A stretch of 64,000 bases of DNA from Gemmatimonadota bacterium (GCA_028287185.1 JAQBQD010000033.1:51725-115724), one strand, 5' to 3'; shown: positions 1 to 9,451, numbered from the stretch's first letter. The notes: generated by a model not told the origin, from the sequence alone. Numbers and translations are program-made.

Positions 1-978
1 CGCCTCCGTCGCGGACAGGCGCAGGCGCACCACGCGCGTCTCCCCCGCCGGCACGTCCATCCGGTACCAGGCGGCCGCCTTCGTCCCCGCGTGCTTCGGA
101 TTCACGGCGTCGCGGTCGCCGTCCACCACGCGGGCGTGGAAGGCGTCCTTCACGTGCGGCACGGCGTTCGGCGTTCCGTACAGCCGCTGGACGTTCGGCT
201 CGTTCTCGGTGAACAGAAGCTCGGGATCGCCCTCGCACGTCAGGCGGTACGCGCCCAGCGACTCGTGGTGGGCCAGCATCTGCGGCGGCTCGCCGGACGC
301 CGTGTCCACGCGCGACAGGGTGGGGCGGTACGAGTGGCGGCCCCAGGACCAGGTGTCGCGGAACCAGAGCGTGGGCAGCAGGTGCAGCGGCGCCGCATCG
401 GGCCCGCGGTTGGCGACGGTGATGCGCGCCAGCACGTCGTCCGCATCGCCCTTCGCGTACTCCACGAACACGTCGAAGTAGCGGTCGCCGTCGAGCGCGC
501 CGGTGTCCAGCAGCTCGTACTCGGGCTCGTCGCGCGTGCGGCGCTGGTTCTCCTCCACCAGGTGCTCGTAGGGATACGCGCCCTGCGGATACTTGTAGAG
601 CGCCCGCATGTAGGCGTGGGACGGCACGTTGTCCAGGTAGTACCACAGCTCCTTGGCGTCCTCGCCGTGGTTGCCCTCCTTGCCGGTGACCCCGAACAGC
701 CGCTCCTTGAGCATGCGGTCGCGCCCGTTCCACAGCGCCAGCGCGAAGCACAGGCGCTGGCTCTCGTCGCAGATGCCCAGCAGCCCGTCCTCGTTCCAGC
801 GGTACACCCGCGAGCGCGCCTGCTCGTGCGGAAAGTACGTCCACGCCTCGCCGTCCGCGCTGTAGTCCTCGCGCACGGTGCCCCACGCACGCTCGGCCAG
901 GTACGGCCCCCATAGGCGCCAGTCGCGCGTTCCCTCGCGGGTTTCGGCCAGCCGGGCGTGCTCGGGCGTGTCGGTCAT
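1..978 (-). CDS. MGH1-like/GH63-type glycoside hydrolase (glucosidase), N-terminal part only
   Basis: The first 326 codons are in the window; the C-terminal part lies beyond the left edge. The protein starts [20 protein letters not shown] and carries stretches I recognise from the bacterial glucosidase/mannosylglycerate-hydrolase-like family: [42 protein letters not shown] and [17 protein letters not shown]. These belong to the N-terminal beta-sandwich and its link to the (alpha/alpha)6 barrel; the catalytic acid residues normally lie further on and cannot be checked. Family members hydrolyse alpha-glucosides or glucosylglycerate-type solutes in the cytoplasm. There is no signal peptide, which fits. 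The ATG is the first possible start in frame, and the preceding 240 bp hold repeats A1 and B1. Substrate cannot be assigned. Confidence 0.8.
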   Translation of the reverse strand, partial: MTDTPEHARLAETREGTRDWRLWGPYLAERAWGTVREDYSADGEAWTYFPHEQARSRVYRWNEDGLLGICDESQRLCFALALWNGRDRMLKERLFGVTGKEGNHGEDAKELWYYLDNVPSHAYMRALYKYPQGAYPYEHLVEENQRRTRDEPEYELLDTGALDGDRYFDVFVEYAKGDADDVLARITVANRGPDAAPLHLLPTLWFRDTWSWGRHSYRPTLSRVDTASGEPPQMLAHHESLGAYRLTCEGDPELLFTENEPNVQRLYGTPNAVPHVKDAFHARVVDGDRDAVNPKHAGTKAAAWYRMDVPAGETRVVRLRLSATEA

Positions 979-1017
979 TCGGTGGATGGGTGGGATGGGG
1001 GGACGAGGGGGGGACTG

Positions 1018-1083
1018 GCGGCTGAAGCCGCGCCAGCAACTGCACAAAGCCTCCCTGCGGAGGCTGCTCCGGGGCGGATCGGC
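1018..1083 (-). repeat. Dispersed two-hairpin repeat, family A, copy A1
   Basis: About 65 bp intergenic repeat. On the minus strand it reads GATCCGCCCCGGAGCAGCC, then a hairpin AGCCTCC-GCAG-GGAGGCT, then a less conserved arm ending in GCGGCTTCAGCCGCC, a second small hairpin. Three more copies lie at 9717-9785, 26323-26395 and 35886-35957. Confidence 0.8.
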
Positions 1084-1160
1084 ACGCCCCGCGGATGGCA
1101 GTGTTCTCCGGGCGTGAAGCGAAGATCACGTGAGATCCCTCGCCACCCGCACCCGTCTGT

Positions 1161-1215
1161 GCATGAGACACCTCCTCGTCCGCTTGCGGGAGAGGAGGCC
1201 GGGCGGTGAGGGCCC
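1161..1215 (+). repeat. Dispersed repeat, family B, copy B1
   Basis: Begins CATGAGACACC and holds the palindromic core CCGCTTGCGGGAG, ending GTGAGGGCC. It lies directly after the stop codon of the SDR gene (1216) and could act as its terminator. Other copies: 7067-7118, 9479-9531 (inverted) and 26246-26297 (inverted). Confidence 0.7.
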
Positions 1216-1986
1216 TCAGTACATCGTCACCTGCTGCGTCAGGCCGCCGTCGACGTAGTACGTGCTGCCGGTGACGTACGCGGCCTCGTCGCTGGCGAGG
1301 AAGACGGCGACGGAGGCCACCTCGTCGGGCCGGCCGAAGCGGCCCAGGGGGATCTCGCTCACCGCGTTCCTCATCGACTCGGGATCGTCCAGCACGCTCT
1401 GGTTGATGGGCGTGGCGATGGCGCCCGGGGCGATGTCGTTGGCGGTGATGCCGTGCGGCGCCAGCTCGATGGCGATGTTGCGCATCAGCATGCGGATGCC
1501 GCCCTTGGACGCGCAGTACGAGGTGTATCCCGGAAACGGGATGTCCTCGTGCACCGACGACATGAACACGATGCGCCCGCCCCCGCCCTGCGCCACCATC
1601 TGCCGCGCCGCCGCCTGCGCCGTCGCGTATCCGCCGAACAGGTTCACCCCGATCACCCGCGCCCACTCGTCGTCCGTGGCCTCCAGGAAGGGGCGCTTGA
1701 TCTCGATGCCCGCGTTGGCCACGGCGATGTCCAGCCGCCCGAACGCCTTCACCGTCGCCGCCACCATCGCGTCCACGTCCTCGCGCCGCGTGACGTCCGC
1801 CTGGAAGGCGATGCCCGGCGTGGGGTACGCCGCCACGGCCGATTCCGCCGCCTGCCTGTCGCGGTCGCTGGCAGGCCGATAGTTGACGCACACGTGCGCG
1901 CCCTCGGCCGCGAAGCGCTGCGCGACCGCGGCGCCGATCCCGCTGCTGGCTCCGGTGACCAGCGCGACCTTGCCCTGTAGACGCAT
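1216..1986 (-). CDS. SDR-family oxidoreductase, glucose 1-dehydrogenase-like
   Basis: A 256-residue classical short-chain dehydrogenase/reductase. The Rossmann dinucleotide motif TGASSGIG is at about residues 11-18, the NAG motif at about 90, the catalytic serine in SSVHED, and the catalytic pair in YCASK (about Y155/K159). The C-terminal PGAIATPIN and YVDGG stretches are typical of the glucose 1-dehydrogenase/3-oxoacyl-ACP reductase-like subgroup. The expected activity is NAD(P)-dependent alcohol or sugar oxidation in the cytoplasm; substrate is not predictable. The ATG at 1986 is chosen because MRLQGKVALVTG is the normal family N-terminus and GGAG lies 11 nt upstream. A near-palindrome about 150 bp upstream may be a repressor site. 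Repeat B1 follows the stop. Confidence 0.88.
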   Translation of the reverse strand: MRLQGKVALVTGASSGIGAAVAQRFAAEGAHVCVNYRPASDRDRQAAESAVAAYPTPGIAFQADVTRREDVDAMVAATVKAFGRLDIAVANAGIEIKRPFLEATDDEWARVIGVNLFGGYATAQAAARQMVAQGGGGRIVFMSSVHEDIPFPGYTSYCASKGGIRMLMRNIAIELAPHGITANDIAPGAIATPINQSVLDDPESMRNAVSEIPLGRFGRPDEVASVAVFLASDEAAYVTGSTYYVDGGLTQQVTMY

Positions 1987-2137
1987 GGAGTCAACTCCGC
2001 TCGTTCGAAGGGTGCCCGCGCGGGCGGCCCGGAATCGCGACGAGCCGCGATCAGCGCACCCGCAGGTCGAGCCTCGGAAACGGCCCGGCGTGGGGGCATG
2101 ATGCGGCCCGGCGTGGTGGAGCGCAACTCCGAACAGG

Positions 2138-2151
2138 TTACAACGTCGTAA
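2138..2151. promoter_or_regulatory. Near-palindrome upstream of the SDR gene, possible repressor operator
   Basis: TTACAACGTCGTAA is a 14-bp inverted repeat with one mismatched pair, in a locally less G+C-rich stretch 150 bp upstream of the SDR start. TetR-family operators often have this TTAC...GTAA form. No TetR gene is adjacent, so the link is speculative. Confidence 0.35.
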
Positions 2152-2276
2152 GTTATGCGAGAAACCCGGGCGATGCGGGCCAACGTCCTCCGCGCTCCGG
2201 GTCCCGAAGGCATCGGCGGCCGACGGCGCGGGGAGCGCGCGTGGATCGATGACGCGGCGCCGGCAGCGGACGGCGT

Positions 2277-2864
2277 TCAGTGCGACATGCGGGCGTCCAC
2301 CATGGCGCCCACGTCCAGCGACGCGGCGAAGTCGGGCGCGCCGAAGCGGCTCTCGTAGTCCGCCTTCTCCGCCGCGGGCTGGCCCGGGCCGAAGCGCCAT
2401 GGGTCCAGGTAGTAGGACTTGCCGCCGTCGCAGAGCGTGACGCGCATGGCCACGTGGCCGGAGGGCCAGTACCACCGCTCTCTTGTCCACTCGCGGCCCC
2501 AGTACGCCTCCTCCACCCGGCATGCGCGGCCGCCGGCGTTCGCCGCCAGCCAGCGCCGCATCCACTCCTCCCACGACTCACAGTTCATCCCCACCACGTT
2601 GTGCAGCCATCCCGTGAACAGCGGGTCATAGTGCCGCGTGGCATCGCGCGAGAAGCCGGCCAGGAACGCGCGCGCGCCATCGGGATTCGTCTCGCGCGCG
2701 GGCTCCACGGCGCGGGCCGGGGGCGGGGCGACGTGGACGATCTCCACGCGCCGGGCACGCGGACGCGGGTGGGCGGACAGGTAGCCGAACGGGAACAGGA
2801 GGTAGAGGACGAGCACGGCCAGGAAGGCATACCCTCGCGCCAGGCGGTCGATGGGCTGCGGCAT
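2277..2864 (-). CDS. Membrane-anchored protein with a possible Cys-His-Asp (transglutaminase/NlpC-like) domain
   Basis: 195 residues, family not recognised. The N-terminus is MPQPIDRLARG followed by a hydrophobic segment YAFLAVLVLYLLFPFGYL (about 11-28), a membrane anchor or uncleaved signal. After a Pro/Arg-rich linker comes a compact domain with GMNCESWEEWMRRW, SGHVAMRV and YYLDPW. The order Cys, then His, then Asp resembles the catalytic order of papain-fold transglutaminase-like and NlpC/P60-type enzymes, so a periplasmic thiol hydrolase is possible; this is inference. An alternative ATG lies 30 bp upstream (2894); neither has a clear ribosome-binding site. It sits between uvrA and the SDR gene, with a terminator separating it from uvrA. 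Confidence 0.6.
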   Translation of the reverse strand: MPQPIDRLARGYAFLAVLVLYLLFPFGYLSAHPRPRARRVEIVHVAPPPARAVEPARETNPDGARAFLAGFSRDATRHYDPLFTGWLHNVVGMNCESWEEWMRRWLAANAGGRACRVEEAYWGREWTRERWYWPSGHVAMRVTLCDGGKSYYLDPWRFGPGQPAAEKADYESRFGAPDFAASLDVGAMVDARMSH

Positions 2865-2992
2865 GGAGGCGGGCGAGCGGAGGGCGGGGAGCATCGGTCG
2901 GGCGGAAAGCACGGCTTTGCGCGGAGCCGCGCCCGTGGATGGTACCGATGCGGCGCGTCGTTGCCAAGGGGGCACGCCTTCCGGAGCAGCGA

Positions 2993-3027
2993 AAGCGCCT
3001 CTCCGTCCTTGTGGCGGAGAGGCGCTT
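2993..3027. terminator. uvrA: Intrinsic terminator downstream of uvrA
   Basis: Perfect 13-bp stem (AAGCGCCTCTCCG with CGGAGAGGCGCTT) around a 9-nt loop, 26 bp beyond the uvrA stop. On the minus strand a short TTCG tail follows, without a long T run. Confidence 0.7.
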
Positions 3028-3052
3028 GCGACCGCCGGCGAGCGGACGATGG

Positions 3053-5875
3053 TCAGGTCACGGCCGCGCCTCCCAGCATGTGCGCCAGGAACTGGCCGGT
3101 GAACGACTCCTGCACCTCGGCGACCTGCTCCGGCGTCCCTTCCGCGACGACCAGGCCGCCGGCGGGGCCGCCCTCCGGGCCCAGGTCGATGATCCAGTCC
3201 GCCGTCTTGATGACGTCCAGGTTGTGCTCGATCACCAGCACCGTGTTGCCCTTCTCCACCAGCTTGTGCAGCACGTCCAGCAGCATGCGCACGTCCTCGA
3301 AGTGCAGGCCGGTCGTGGGCTCGTCCAGGATGTAGAAGGTCTGCCCCGTGGCCACCTTGCCCAGCTCCGTCGCCAGCTTCACCCGCTGCGCCTCGCCGCC
3401 GGAGAGGGTGGTGGCGGCCTGGCCCAGGTGGATGTATCCCAGGCCCACGTCGCTCAGGATCTGCAGGTGGCGGCGCAGGCGGGGCACGGCGTCGAACAGC
3501 TCCAGCGACTCGTCCACCGTCATGTCCAGCACGTCGGCGATGGAGTGGCCCTTGTAGAACACCTCCAGCGTCTCGCGGTTGTAGCGCCGGCCGCGGCACA
3601 CGTCGCAGGGCACGTACACGTCGGGCAGGAAGTGCATCTCGATCTTCACCAGCCCGTCGCCCTGGCACGCCTCGCAGCGCCCGCCCTTCACGTTGAACGA
3701 GAAGCGGCCGGGCGTGTACCCGCGCATCTTGCTCTCGGGCAGCTCGGCGAACAGCTCGCGGATGACGGTGAAGAGCCCGGTGTACGTGGCCGGGTTGCTG
3801 CGCGGCGTGCGGCCGATGGGGGACTGGTCGATGTCCACCACCTTGTCCAGCAGGTCCAGCCCCGTGATGCGGTCGTGCAGCCCCGGCACCGTCTTGGCGC
3901 GGTAGAACTTCCGCGACATGGCCGACCACAGGATGTCGTTCACCAGGCTGGACTTGCCCGAGCCGGACACACCCGTCACCGCCACGAAGCACCCCAGCGG
4001 GATGCTCACGTCCAGGCTGCGCAGGTTGTGCTCGCGCGCGCCCACGATGCGGATCTCCTTCCCCTCCACCGGCGCCCGCCGCTCCACGGGCACCTCGATG
4101 CGCCGCTCGCCGCGCAGGTAGGCGCCCGTCAGCGAGTCGGGCGCCTCCAGCACGTCCCGCAGCGTGCCCTCGGCCACCACGCGGCCGCCGTGCCGCCCGG
4201 CGCGCGGGCCCATGTCGATCACGTGGTCGGCGGCGCGGATGGTGTCCTCGTCGTGCTCCACCACCAGCACCGTGTTGCCCAGGTCGCGAAGCTGCTGCAG
4301 CGTCTCCAGCAGGCGCTGGTTGTCGCGCTGGTGCAGGCCGATGGAGGGCTCGTCCAGGATGTACAGCACGCCCACCAGCCGCGAGCCGATCTGCGTCGCC
4401 AGGCGAATGCGCTGCGCCTCGCCGCCCGAGAGCGTCTCGGCCGAGCGACCCATCGTCAGGTACTCCAGGCCCACGTTCACCAGGAAGGAGAGCCGCTCCG
4501 TCACCTCCTTGAGGATGGGCCCGGCGATGTCGCGCGGCAGGCTGGGCAGCGTGTCCACGTGGCGGAAGAAGTCGTACGCCTGGCTCACCGGCATCGCGAC
4601 CACCTCGCCCAGCCCACGCCCGGCCACGGTGACGGCCAGGCTCTCGGGCTTCAGGCGCGCGCCGCCGCACACCGTGCACGGCAGCGTGGACATGTACTCG
4701 TCCAGCGTCTCGCGCACGGACTCGCTGGTGGTGTCGCGGTAGCGCTGGGCGATGTCGGCCACGATGCCGCCCCACTTCACCTTCTTGCCCGCCGCCGCCT
4801 TCTTCCCGTCCGCGCCGTGCAGCAGGATGGCGCGCACCTCGTCGGACAGGTCGCGCCAGGGGGTGTTCAGGTCGAAGCCCAGCGCCGTCGCCAGCCCCTG
4901 CAGGATGGTGCCGCGCAGGTGCCCGCGGGGCACGCCCCACGGCAGCACCACGCCCTCCAGGATGGAGAGCGACACGTCCGCCAGCAGCAGCTCGGGGTTG
5001 GGCTCCTTGCGCGTGCCCAGCCCGCCGCACGCCGCGCAGGCGCCGTACGGCGAGTTGAACGAGAACTGGCGCGGCTCCAGCTCGGGGATGCTGATGCCGC
5101 AGGTGGCGCAGGCGTAGTGCTCGGAGAAGAGCAGCGGCTCGGGATCGGCCCCCTCGCGGTGCACGTCCACCTGCACCACGCCCTCGGCCGCGCGCAGCGC
5201 CGTCTCCACCGAGTCGGCCAGCCGCGTGCGGTCGTCCGGCCGCACGACCAGGCGGTCCACCGAGATGGAGATGTCGTGGTTCTGCCGCTTGTTGAGCGCG
5301 GGCGGGCTTTCGAGCTGGTGAACCTGGCCGTCCACGCGGACGCGCGTGAAGCCTTTCTTGCGGAACTCCTCGAAGAGGTCGCGGAACTCGCCCTTGCGCC
5401 CGCGGACGACGGGGGCCAGCACCTCGATGCGGGTACCCTCGGGCAGCGCCAGCACGCGGTCCACGATCTGGGTGGCGCTCTGACGCTCCACCGGGTTGCC
5501 GCAGCTGGGGCAGTGCGGCACGCCCACGCGCGCCCACAGCAGGCGCAGGTAGTCGTAGACCTCGGTGACGGTGCCCACCGTGGAGCGCGGGTTGCGCCCC
5601 GCCGTCTTCTGCTCGATGGAGATGGCGGGCGACAGCCCCTCGATGGCGTCCACGTCCGGCTTCTCCATCATCCCCAGGAACTGCCGTGCGTACGCGGAAA
5701 GGCTCTCCACGTAGCGACGCTGGCCCTCGGCATAGATGGTGTCGAAGGCCAGCGACGACTTGCCGCTCCCCGACAGCCCGGTGATCACGGTCAGCCGGTC
5801 GCGCGGGATGGCGACGTCGACGTTCTGCAGGTTGTGCTCGCGGGCACCGCGTACGATCAGGTATTCTTCGGCCAT
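3053..5875 (-). CDS. uvrA: Excinuclease ABC subunit A (UvrA)
   Basis: 940 residues, the normal UvrA length. It is the damage-scanning ATPase of nucleotide excision repair: a UvrA dimer loads UvrB at lesions in the cytoplasm. Visible features are the first Walker [10 protein letters not shown] (about 33-41), zinc-ligand cysteines in CPSCG, CATCG/CAACGG and CTVCGG, a first signature [12 protein letters not shown] with [14 protein letters not shown], a second Walker [10 protein letters not shown], a zinc-finger pair in [14 protein letters not shown], and a second signature [12 protein letters not shown] with [14 protein letters not shown]. The start [16 protein letters not shown] matches the usual UvrA N-terminus. 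It stands alone, with a terminator behind it and about 360 bp of non-coding DNA before it. No LexA-type box was recognised. Confidence 0.98.
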   Translation of the reverse strand: MAEEYLIVRGAREHNLQNVDVAIPRDRLTVITGLSGSGKSSLAFDTIYAEGQRRYVESLSAYARQFLGMMEKPDVDAIEGLSPAISIEQKTAGRNPRSTVGTVTEVYDYLRLLWARVGVPHCPSCGNPVERQSATQIVDRVLALPEGTRIEVLAPVVRGRKGEFRDLFEEFRKKGFTRVRVDGQVHQLESPPALNKRQNHDISISVDRLVVRPDDRTRLADSVETALRAAEGVVQVDVHREGADPEPLLFSEHYACATCGISIPELEPRQFSFNSPYGACAACGGLGTRKEPNPELLLADVSLSILEGVVLPWGVPRGHLRGTILQGLATALGFDLNTPWRDLSDEVRAILLHGADGKKAAAGKKVKWGGIVADIAQRYRDTTSESVRETLDEYMSTLPCTVCGGARLKPESLAVTVAGRGLGEVVAMPVSQAYDFFRHVDTLPSLPRDIAGPILKEVTERLSFLVNVGLEYLTMGRSAETLSGGEAQRIRLATQIGSRLVGVLYILDEPSIGLHQRDNQRLLETLQQLRDLGNTVLVVEHDEDTIRAADHVIDMGPRAGRHGGRVVAEGTLRDVLEAPDSLTGAYLRGERRIEVPVERRAPVEGKEIRIVGAREHNLRSLDVSIPLGCFVAVTGVSGSGKSSLVNDILWSAMSRKFYRAKTVPGLHDRITGLDLLDKVVDIDQSPIGRTPRSNPATYTGLFTVIRELFAELPESKMRGYTPGRFSFNVKGGRCEACQGDGLVKIEMHFLPDVYVPCDVCRGRRYNRETLEVFYKGHSIADVLDMTVDESLELFDAVPRLRRHLQILSDVGLGYIHLGQAATTLSGGEAQRVKLATELGKVATGQTFYILDEPTTGLHFEDVRMLLDVLHKLVEKGNTVLVIEHNLDVIKTADWIIDLGPEGGPAGGLVVAEGTPEQVAEVQESFTGQFLAHMLGGAAVT

Positions 5876-6236
5876 CCCGAAAACTTACCGCAACGAGGGG
5901 CGGGATTCAACTGTCCGGACACGATCCATCCACCAAGCCGCACGCATCGCTCCGAACGCGACGCAGGTGGTCCGGTTGATCACCGGCGATGGGTCGGATC
6001 GTCCGCCATCGGTCGCGAATACGCAGCTTGATCGGCGGTTCGGCATGTCAGCGACGAACGTTGCGACGAAGGGTTGATGCCTCAACCGCGCGAATCGAGG
6101 GTCAGAGATACGTTCGCAGCGCCGTCCTCAGACCGACAACGCCGGGCACACGGGAGCATTCGCCACGGCGCCGGAATCGACGAAGGTGCCGACGCCGCGT
6201 CCGAGCTTCTGATCCTCCGATGTCCCGGCGCGGCGA
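5876..6236. other. Intergenic region upstream of uvrA
   Basis: About 360 bp without a convincing gene. Somewhat lower G+C than flanking genes. It must hold the uvrA promoter, but no clear -35/-10 pair, repeat copy or RNA gene was recognised. Confidence 0.5.
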
Positions 6237-6857
6237 TCAACCGTGATCCGCCGACGACACGCGGACGCCCGCCTTGCCGCCGGAGTTCGCCCACACCGCC
6301 TGCTCCACCTTCGCGGGCGTCCACGATCCCCCGAGCTTCGCCGCCCGCTCGCGCAGCGCGGATGCATAGGCCGCGTAATACTTCGGTGTGAACGCGACCT
6401 CGCCCAATCCCGGCACCTGCGCGCCCACCAGCTCGTCGAAGAACGGATACACCTCCGGCGCCGCCGCCGCGGCCACCGCCGAGGCCGTCGCGGGGCCGAC
6501 GCCGGCGAGGCGCGCCAGGATCGCGATGGGGCGCGCCGGATCGGGCACCGCCGCCAGCGCCTCCGTGCTCGCCCGCTCCACCTCGGCGGGCTCGTTCCCG
6601 CGCACGAGGACGAGGTTGCGCGCGCGCCATACGCCGCGGGCCATCTTCCACTCCGTCACCTTCACCAGCTCCGCGTGGGTCACGTGCGGCGTGCTGCGCG
6701 CGGAGATCAAGCCGGGCAGCTCGTCGCGATACCACGCGTCCAGCTCCGCCAGTCGAGCCACGCCCTGCGCGGCGACGACGCTCTCGTATGCGTCGACGGC
6801 GCCGGTCCAGGCATCGGCGGAGTCGCTGGCCCAGAGGTCGGGGGTAGCGTGCGGCAT
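6237..6857 (-). CDS. Conserved hypothetical protein with a helix-hairpin-helix (HhH) motif
   Basis: 206 residues from the ATG at 6857 (MPHATPDLWASDSADAWTGA). The central part reads EWKMARGVWRARN and then LARLAGVGPATASAVAAAAA, a textbook HhH hairpin (GVGPATAS) as in the HhH-GPD DNA glycosylase superfamily. The stretch PEVYPFFDELV follows in the place where HhH-GPD enzymes carry the catalytic Asp loop, but no LHG-D-Lys catalytic motif is evident. It may bind nucleic acid non-catalytically. Function unknown. A second possible ATG (6893) would add 12 residues; MPHATPDLW is preferred because the extra residues are low-complexity. Confidence 0.72.
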   Translation of the reverse strand: MPHATPDLWASDSADAWTGAVDAYESVVAAQGVARLAELDAWYRDELPGLISARSTPHVTHAELVKVTEWKMARGVWRARNLVLVRGNEPAEVERASTEALAAVPDPARPIAILARLAGVGPATASAVAAAAAPEVYPFFDELVGAQVPGLGEVAFTPKYYAAYASALRERAAKLGGSWTPAKVEQAVWANSGGKAGVRVSSADHG

Positions 6858-6917
6858 GGGATCGGGGGATGGAGGGATGGAAGATTCGAACATGGTCGGC
6901 CGACCTCGCCCAGGCCG

Positions 6918-6977
6918 TTGTAACCACGGCTGGAACGGCGCGAAGTCCGCCTGCGCGGACTGCTCCGCGACGGATCG
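6918..6977 (-). repeat. Dispersed repeat, family E, copy E1
   Basis: Contains CACGGCTGGAACGGCGCGAAG and a CCGCCTGCGCGG core (first part quoted in pieces of the copy). The inverse of the same sequence occurs at 9634-9688. It lies next to repeat B2, forming a composite cassette. Confidence 0.6.
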
Positions 6978-7066
6978 GATCTCCGCGACAACGGCGCCGG
7001 TCATCCGCGGGACGAACGAATCCCGCATCGCGCTGAAAAGGCACGCTTTCCGAGATAAACCCGGCA

Positions 7067-7118
7067 TGAGACACCCCCCCGCCCGCTTGCGGGAGAAGGA
7101 GCCGGAGGGGGTGAGGGC
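7067..7118 (+). repeat. Dispersed repeat, family B, copy B2
   Basis: CATGAGACACC...CCGCTTGCGGGAG...GTGAGGGCC, directly after the stop of the lipid-kinase gene, the same arrangement as B1 after the SDR gene. Confidence 0.7.
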
Positions 7119-8039
7119 CTACACCAGCACCCGCACGCCGCCGGGCACCGAGCGCGCCCGCAGCGGCGTGCGCCCCAGCACCTCGCCGTCCATCTGCGTT
7201 GGGACGGACGGATCGGATTCCACCAGCACCTCGCGGGCCTGGAGAAAGACCATCCGCCGGTCGCCGGCGTGGCGGCCCAGGTGCAGGCGCAGCAGCATGG
7301 ACGCAGCGCCGCCACGCGTGCCGGGAGCGAAGATGCAGACGTCCAGCAGCCCGTCGCGGAACGAGGCGGCGGGTGCGACGCGCATCGACAGCGGAAGGTA
7401 CGGTGCCACGAAGCTGCCGACGTTGGCCACCAGCACCATCGAGGCGTCCAGCTCCAGCGCCTTGCCGTCCGCCACGATCCGAAAGCGGGCAACGCGCGTC
7501 GAGACGCGCACCGACAGCCCGGCGAACAGGTACGCGCCGAAGCCCCAGCGGTCCTTGCGCTCGCGCGTGGCGCGGGCGATCACCTCCGCGTCCCACCCGG
7601 CGCCGGCCGCCAGCGCGAAGTAGCGGCCGTCGTCCAGCCGGCCGACGTCCATCGGCGAGGGCGTGCCGTGCACGGCGACCTCCACCGCCGCGGCCAGGGT
7701 ACGCGGGATGCCCAGGTTGTGCGCCACCTGGTTCCCCGTGCCGCGCGGCACCACGCCCACCGGCACCGCCGTCCCCGCCACGCCGGTGATCACCTCGCCC
7801 ACCGTACCGTCGCCCCCGACCGCGACGATGGCGCGGTATCCCAGCTCCGCGCCCTCGCGCGCGAATCGCTCCGCGTCCCCCGCCGCGGCCGTCTCTCGAA
7901 GGTCGAACGGCGCGCCGCGGGCATGGAACGCGACGGCCAGCGCGCGGCGCAGGCGGCCCGGATCGCCCTGCCCCGCCGCGGGGTTCAGGACCACGAGCGT
8001 CCGGCCCGCGTATGGACCGGACGCCGGCGGCGCGGTCAA
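7119..8039 (-). CDS. YegS/DAGK-family lipid kinase
   Basis: 306 residues from the TTG at 8039. It belongs to the diacylglycerol kinase catalytic-domain family: LVVLNPAAGQGDP (phosphate-binding start), VAVGGDGTVGEVITG (the GGDG ATP-binding signature) and VPRGTGNQVAHNLGIP (GTGN motif). The family phosphorylates diacylglycerol, sphingosine-like or phosphatidylglycerol lipids at the membrane surface; this member's lipid is unknown. The TTG overlaps the pgi stop (TTGA) and has GGGAGGA 12 nt upstream, which points to translational coupling with pgi. A GTG at 8081, inside pgi, is an alternative start. Repeat B2 follows the stop. Confidence 0.85.
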   Translation of the reverse strand: MTAPPASGPYAGRTLVVLNPAAGQGDPGRLRRALAVAFHARGAPFDLRETAAAGDAERFAREGAELGYRAIVAVGGDGTVGEVITGVAGTAVPVGVVPRGTGNQVAHNLGIPRTLAAAVEVAVHGTPSPMDVGRLDDGRYFALAAGAGWDAEVIARATRERKDRWGFGAYLFAGLSVRVSTRVARFRIVADGKALELDASMVLVANVGSFVAPYLPLSMRVAPAASFRDGLLDVCIFAPGTRGGAASMLLRLHLGRHAGDRRMVFLQAREVLVESDPSVPTQMDGEVLGRTPLRARSVPGGVRVLV

Positions 8040-9451
8040 CGCAGGGTCCAGTCCTCCCGCTTCGGCTCGCGCGCGTCCCACTCCTGGCGCGCCTCCTCGA
8101 AGCCCTGCCGCCCGATGATGCCGTAGGTGAGCTGCTTGCCCAGCTCCACGCCCGGCTGGTCCATCGGGTCGATGCCGTACAGGCCGCCCGCGTAGACCGT
8201 GGCGATCTGGAGCAGCATGAACAGGCCGCCCAGCGAGCGCGCATCCACCCGCGGCAGCTCGATCGTCATGTTCATCCGCCCCCGCTTCGCCAGCGCCGCC
8301 TCCGTGGCCTGCATCTCGGTGCGCAGCAGCTCGCCCAGCGTGTGGCCGCCCAGGTAGCTCAGCTCGCCGTGCTCGGCGTAGGCGGAGGGGATCGCCACGT
8401 CCTCGCCCCCGTCGCGCACCGAGAGGAAGGTGATCGTCTTGTCGAACGGCCCCTCCACGTACTCCTGCACCTGCGAGTGCTGGTCGGTGGCGCCCAGCGC
8501 CTTCACGGGCGTGGGGCCGACGAAGACGTCGTGCCCGTCGCGCGCCTTCTGCTTGCCCAGGCTCTCGGCCCAGAGCTGCCGGAACCAGTCCGCCACGTCG
8601 CGCAGGCGGTCGCTGTAGGGCATCATCACGTGCACGTTGGCCATCGCCTCCGTGTCCGCCAGGTACTGCAGCGCTCCGTAGACGGCGGCGGGGTTCTTCC
8701 GCAGGTCGTCCGTCGCGCAGCGCTCCACCATCTCGCGCGCGCCGGCGATGAGCGCGGCCACGTCGATGCCCACCATCGCCGCCGGCAGCAGGCCCACCGC
8801 GGAAAGGACGGAGAAGCGGCCGCCTACGTTGGGGGGGATGGGGAGCGCGGGGATCTCCTCGTCGCGCGAGATCTGCCGCAGCACGCCCTTCTCGGGATCG
8901 GTGGTGAAGAGCAGGTGGCGCCGGTAGCCGTCGCCCAGCTCGGCCATCAGCCGGTCGCGGACGATCAGGTACTGGCTCATGGTCTCCGCCGTGCCGCCGG
9001 ACTTGGAGACCACATTGAACAGCGTCTTCCGCAGGTCCAGCCGGTCGAGGAAGGGCTTGATGGTGGCGGGATCGACGTTGTCCAGCACGTACAGCCTGGG
9101 GAAGAACTCGCGGCCGTCGTCGTCCAGCTCGTTCCAGTACGGGTCCAGCAGCGCCGTGCGCATGGCGATGGTCCCCAGCGCCGACCCGCCGATGCCCAGG
9201 ATGACGATGTTGCTGAACGCCTGCCCCGCCCCGTCCGCGAACTGCTCGATGGACGACACCGTGTCGCCCCCGTCCGCCAGCGCGAAGAAGCCCAGCTCCC
9301 CCGCCTGGCGCCGCCGTTCCACGTCCGCGTGCACCTCGCGGAAGCGCGCCGCCAGCCCGTCCAGCGCCGCGGGATCGACCCCGTGCGAGCCCCCGAGCCG
9401 AGGGCGCAGCATGTTGTTGTAGTCCAGGACGATGCGGTCGTTCTCGGCCAT
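8036..9451 (-). CDS. pgi: Glucose-6-phosphate isomerase
   Basis: 471 residues, catalysing interconversion of glucose 6-phosphate and fructose 6-phosphate in glycolysis and gluconeogenesis. Visible landmarks are ILGIGGSALGTIAM, VVSKSGGTAETMSQ, NVGGRFSVLSAVGLLPAAM, QLWAESLGKQ, GATDQHSQVQ and PMDQPGVELGKQLTYG. These include the sugar-phosphate-binding SKSGGT loop and the catalytic Glu/His/Lys regions of the short bacterial PGI type. The start MAENDRIVLDYNNML is favoured because the upstream in-frame residues derive from repeat DNA. The stop overlaps the start of the lipid kinase. The upstream 380 bp hold three different dispersed repeats, so the promoter must lie in or beyond them. Confidence 0.96.
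   Translation of the reverse strand: MAENDRIVLDYNNMLRPRLGGSHGVDPAALDGLAARFREVHADVERRRQAGELGFFALADGGDTVSSIEQFADGAGQAFSNIVILGIGGSALGTIAMRTALLDPYWNELDDDGREFFPRLYVLDNVDPATIKPFLDRLDLRKTLFNVVSKSGGTAETMSQYLIVRDRLMAELGDGYRRHLLFTTDPEKGVLRQISRDEEIPALPIPPNVGGRFSVLSAVGLLPAAMVGIDVAALIAGAREMVERCATDDLRKNPAAVYGALQYLADTEAMANVHVMMPYSDRLRDVADWFRQLWAESLGKQKARDGHDVFVGPTPVKALGATDQHSQVQEYVEGPFDKTITFLSVRDGGEDVAIPSAYAEHGELSYLGGHTLGELLRTEMQATEAALAKRGRMNMTIELPRVDARSLGGLFMLLQIATVYAGGLYGIDPMDQPGVELGKQLTYGIIGRQGFEEARQEWDAREPKREDWTLR

Noticed and set aside
91..915. Long plus-strand frames opposite the GH63-like gene and similar Arg/His/Ala-rich frames elsewhere
   Set aside because: In 70% G+C DNA such antisense frames are expected. 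Their composition (RRR, HHQ, ARR runs) is unlike real proteins and they lie over well-identified genes.
5885..6085. 66-aa minus frame upstream of uvrA
   Set aside because: No ribosome-binding site, no recognisable pattern, and codon use unlike neighbours.
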